Part shown: piece after piece, positions 5,852 to 6,526 of the stretch
How the letters are laid out: each line of letters opens with the position of its first letter
How positions within the stretch are numbered: position 1 is the stretch's first letter
Assembly: GCA_900752425.1 (NCBI GenBank)
Contig: CAADVE010000035.1
Span: 1 to 6,526 of the forward strand
Origin: an uncultured Collinsella sp.
GTDB lineage: Bacteria > Actinomycetota > Coriobacteriia > Coriobacteriales > Coriobacteriaceae
Length of the DNA stretch: 6,526 nt
Direction: 5' to 3'
The notes under the pieces: model-generated
The model's input: only the letters and a program-made list of their open reading frames with translations
The model's database searches: none
What the model was told of the DNA's origin: nothing
Made by a program: the position numbers and the translations under genes

Positions 5852-5883
5852 TGCGCGAGCGGTGGATGAAGACTGCTCGCGCA
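5852..5883. repeat. Inverted repeat between dehydrogenase and regulator genes
   Basis: TGCGCGAGC (5852-5860) and GCTCGCGCA (5875-5883) form a perfect 9-bp inverted repeat with a 14-nt loop. No T-run follows on the minus strand, so termination is unlikely. It could be an mRNA-processing or stability hairpin that sets the ratio of the two products, or an operator for the regulator encoded just downstream. The palindrome TCGATCGA (5888-5895) is next to it. Confidence 0.5.
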
Positions 5884-5896
5884 GGTGTCGATCGAT

Positions 5897-6526
5897 TTAC
5901 TTGCTGGGGTCGATTATATATTTACCCATGGCACGCAGAGCTGGGTCTGACAGGATGGCGCCGAGTTCGTCGAGGGAAGCCACCTTGGCGACCATCGAGG
6001 ATACGTCGAGCCTGCCAGAGTCGATGAGCTCGAGCGCGCGACGCTGCGTATAAGGGTTGATGTAGGACGAGGTAAGCACAAGCTCCTTCTGGAAGACCTC
6101 GAAGGGCTTGACGGTGATCGTCTCATCGGGCTTGGTGAGGCCGAACATCATGACCGTAGCCTTGTGGCCGGCGATCTGGATGGCCTGCTCGATGGTGACG
6201 GGCTTGCCAACACACTCGATAACGACATCGACGTTGCCGACGCCCTCCTGCTTCAGGCGGGCCGGGACGTCCTCGTGGATGGAATCAATTGCCAGGTCGG
6301 CGCCGAGTTTGAGCGCAACCTCGCGCTTGCCTTCGACAGGCTCGAGCAAGACAACCTTGGTGGCGCCGGCGTTTTTAGCAAGCTGCATCATGAGCAGACC
6401 GATCATGCCGCCGCCGATAACGACAACTGTGCTGCCGGGCTTGATGTTGCACATATCGATGCCGTGCAGGCAGCAGGCGACGGGCTCGGTCATAGCACCC
6501 TGCTCAAAGCTGGTGTGATCGCCCAA
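5897..6526 (-). CDS. Zinc-dependent MDR polyol/alcohol dehydrogenase (5' part outside window)
   Basis: The C-terminal 209 or so codons of a medium-chain dehydrogenase; the frame is open to the window edge, and the first visible codon (TTG) is internal, not a start. The visible part holds the NAD(P)-binding Rossmann domain: VVVIGGGMIGLL at visible residues 34-45 and the acidic residue Glu62 at the end of the second strand, which favours NAD over NADP. Glu14-Pro15 lies at the position where sorbitol and threonine dehydrogenases keep a Glu at the catalytic zinc site. The FEVFQKELVLTSSYINPYTQ stretch (142-161) and the GKYIIDPSK end are typical of sorbitol/arabitol-type enzymes. The missing N-terminal 130-140 residues would carry the catalytic Cys and His. 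Likely reaction: oxidation of a polyol or secondary alcohol to a ketose or ketone; the substrate is not determined. It is first in transcription order before the GntR-type regulator. Confidence 0.93.
   Translation of the reverse strand: MGDHTSFEQGAMTEPVACCLHGIDMCNIKPGSTVVVIGGGMIGLLMMQLAKNAGATKVVLLEPVEGKREVALKLGADLAIDSIHEDVPARLKQEGVGNVDVVIECVGKPVTIEQAIQIAGHKATVMMFGLTKPDETITVKPFEVFQKELVLTSSYINPYTQRRALELIDSGRLDVSSMVAKVASLDELGAILSDPALRAMGKYIIDPSK

Noticed and set aside
1..6526. CRISPR array, tRNA, rRNA, phage or toxin-antitoxin genes
   Set aside because: No regularly spaced direct repeats, no cloverleaf or rRNA sequence, and no small paired genes with such motifs were seen on either strand.

Overview
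The window looks like chromosome from a strict anaerobe of the Coriobacteriia, most likely Collinsella or a close relative. This is an inference from high GC, strongly G/C-ending codons, clear Shine-Dalgarno sites and the gene content (oxygen-sensitive iron/zinc dehydrogenases and a multi-cluster ferredoxin). No marker gene is present to fix the species.

Layout. Positions 1-479 hold no convincing gene and read as a long upstream region with short repeats, a 9-bp dyad and a possible -10 box. Three iron-alcohol-dehydrogenase-superfamily genes follow on the plus strand. The first (480-1703) is a full-length iron-containing alcohol dehydrogenase resembling the C-terminal half of AdhE, followed by a strong intrinsic terminator. 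The second (1787-2887) is a complete glycerol dehydrogenase GldA, also followed by a terminator. The third (3033-3539) is a GldA paralogue whose middle has been removed in frame: residues 1-131 align with the GldA N-terminus and residues 132-168 with the GldA C-terminus, and the metal-binding core is gone. Next on the plus strand is a 417-residue ferredoxin-like protein (3691-4944) with cysteine clusters at both ends, a Cys-containing middle segment and a charged helical tail.

The right end is on the minus strand and converges on the ferredoxin gene. An MDR zinc-dependent polyol/alcohol dehydrogenase enters from beyond the right edge (partial, 5897-6526). It is followed 65 nt later by a GntR/HutC-type regulator with a UTRA domain that resembles TreR (5076-5831). 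The convergent gap holds two hairpins, one a perfect 21-bp inverted repeat. A related 17-bp inverted repeat lies just after the gldA terminator.

How it fits together. Every metabolic gene seen is an NAD(P)-linked dehydrogenase for alcohols or polyols or an electron-transfer protein, so the region suits redox balancing in fermentation: glycerol/dihydroxyacetone interconversion, aldehyde reduction to alcohol, and polyol oxidation under a sugar-responsive repressor. No new defence, mobile or RNA-guided system is visible. The points most worth a second look are the internally deleted GldA, the two look-alike palindromes, the terminator placed just before gldA, and the unassigned ferredoxin.
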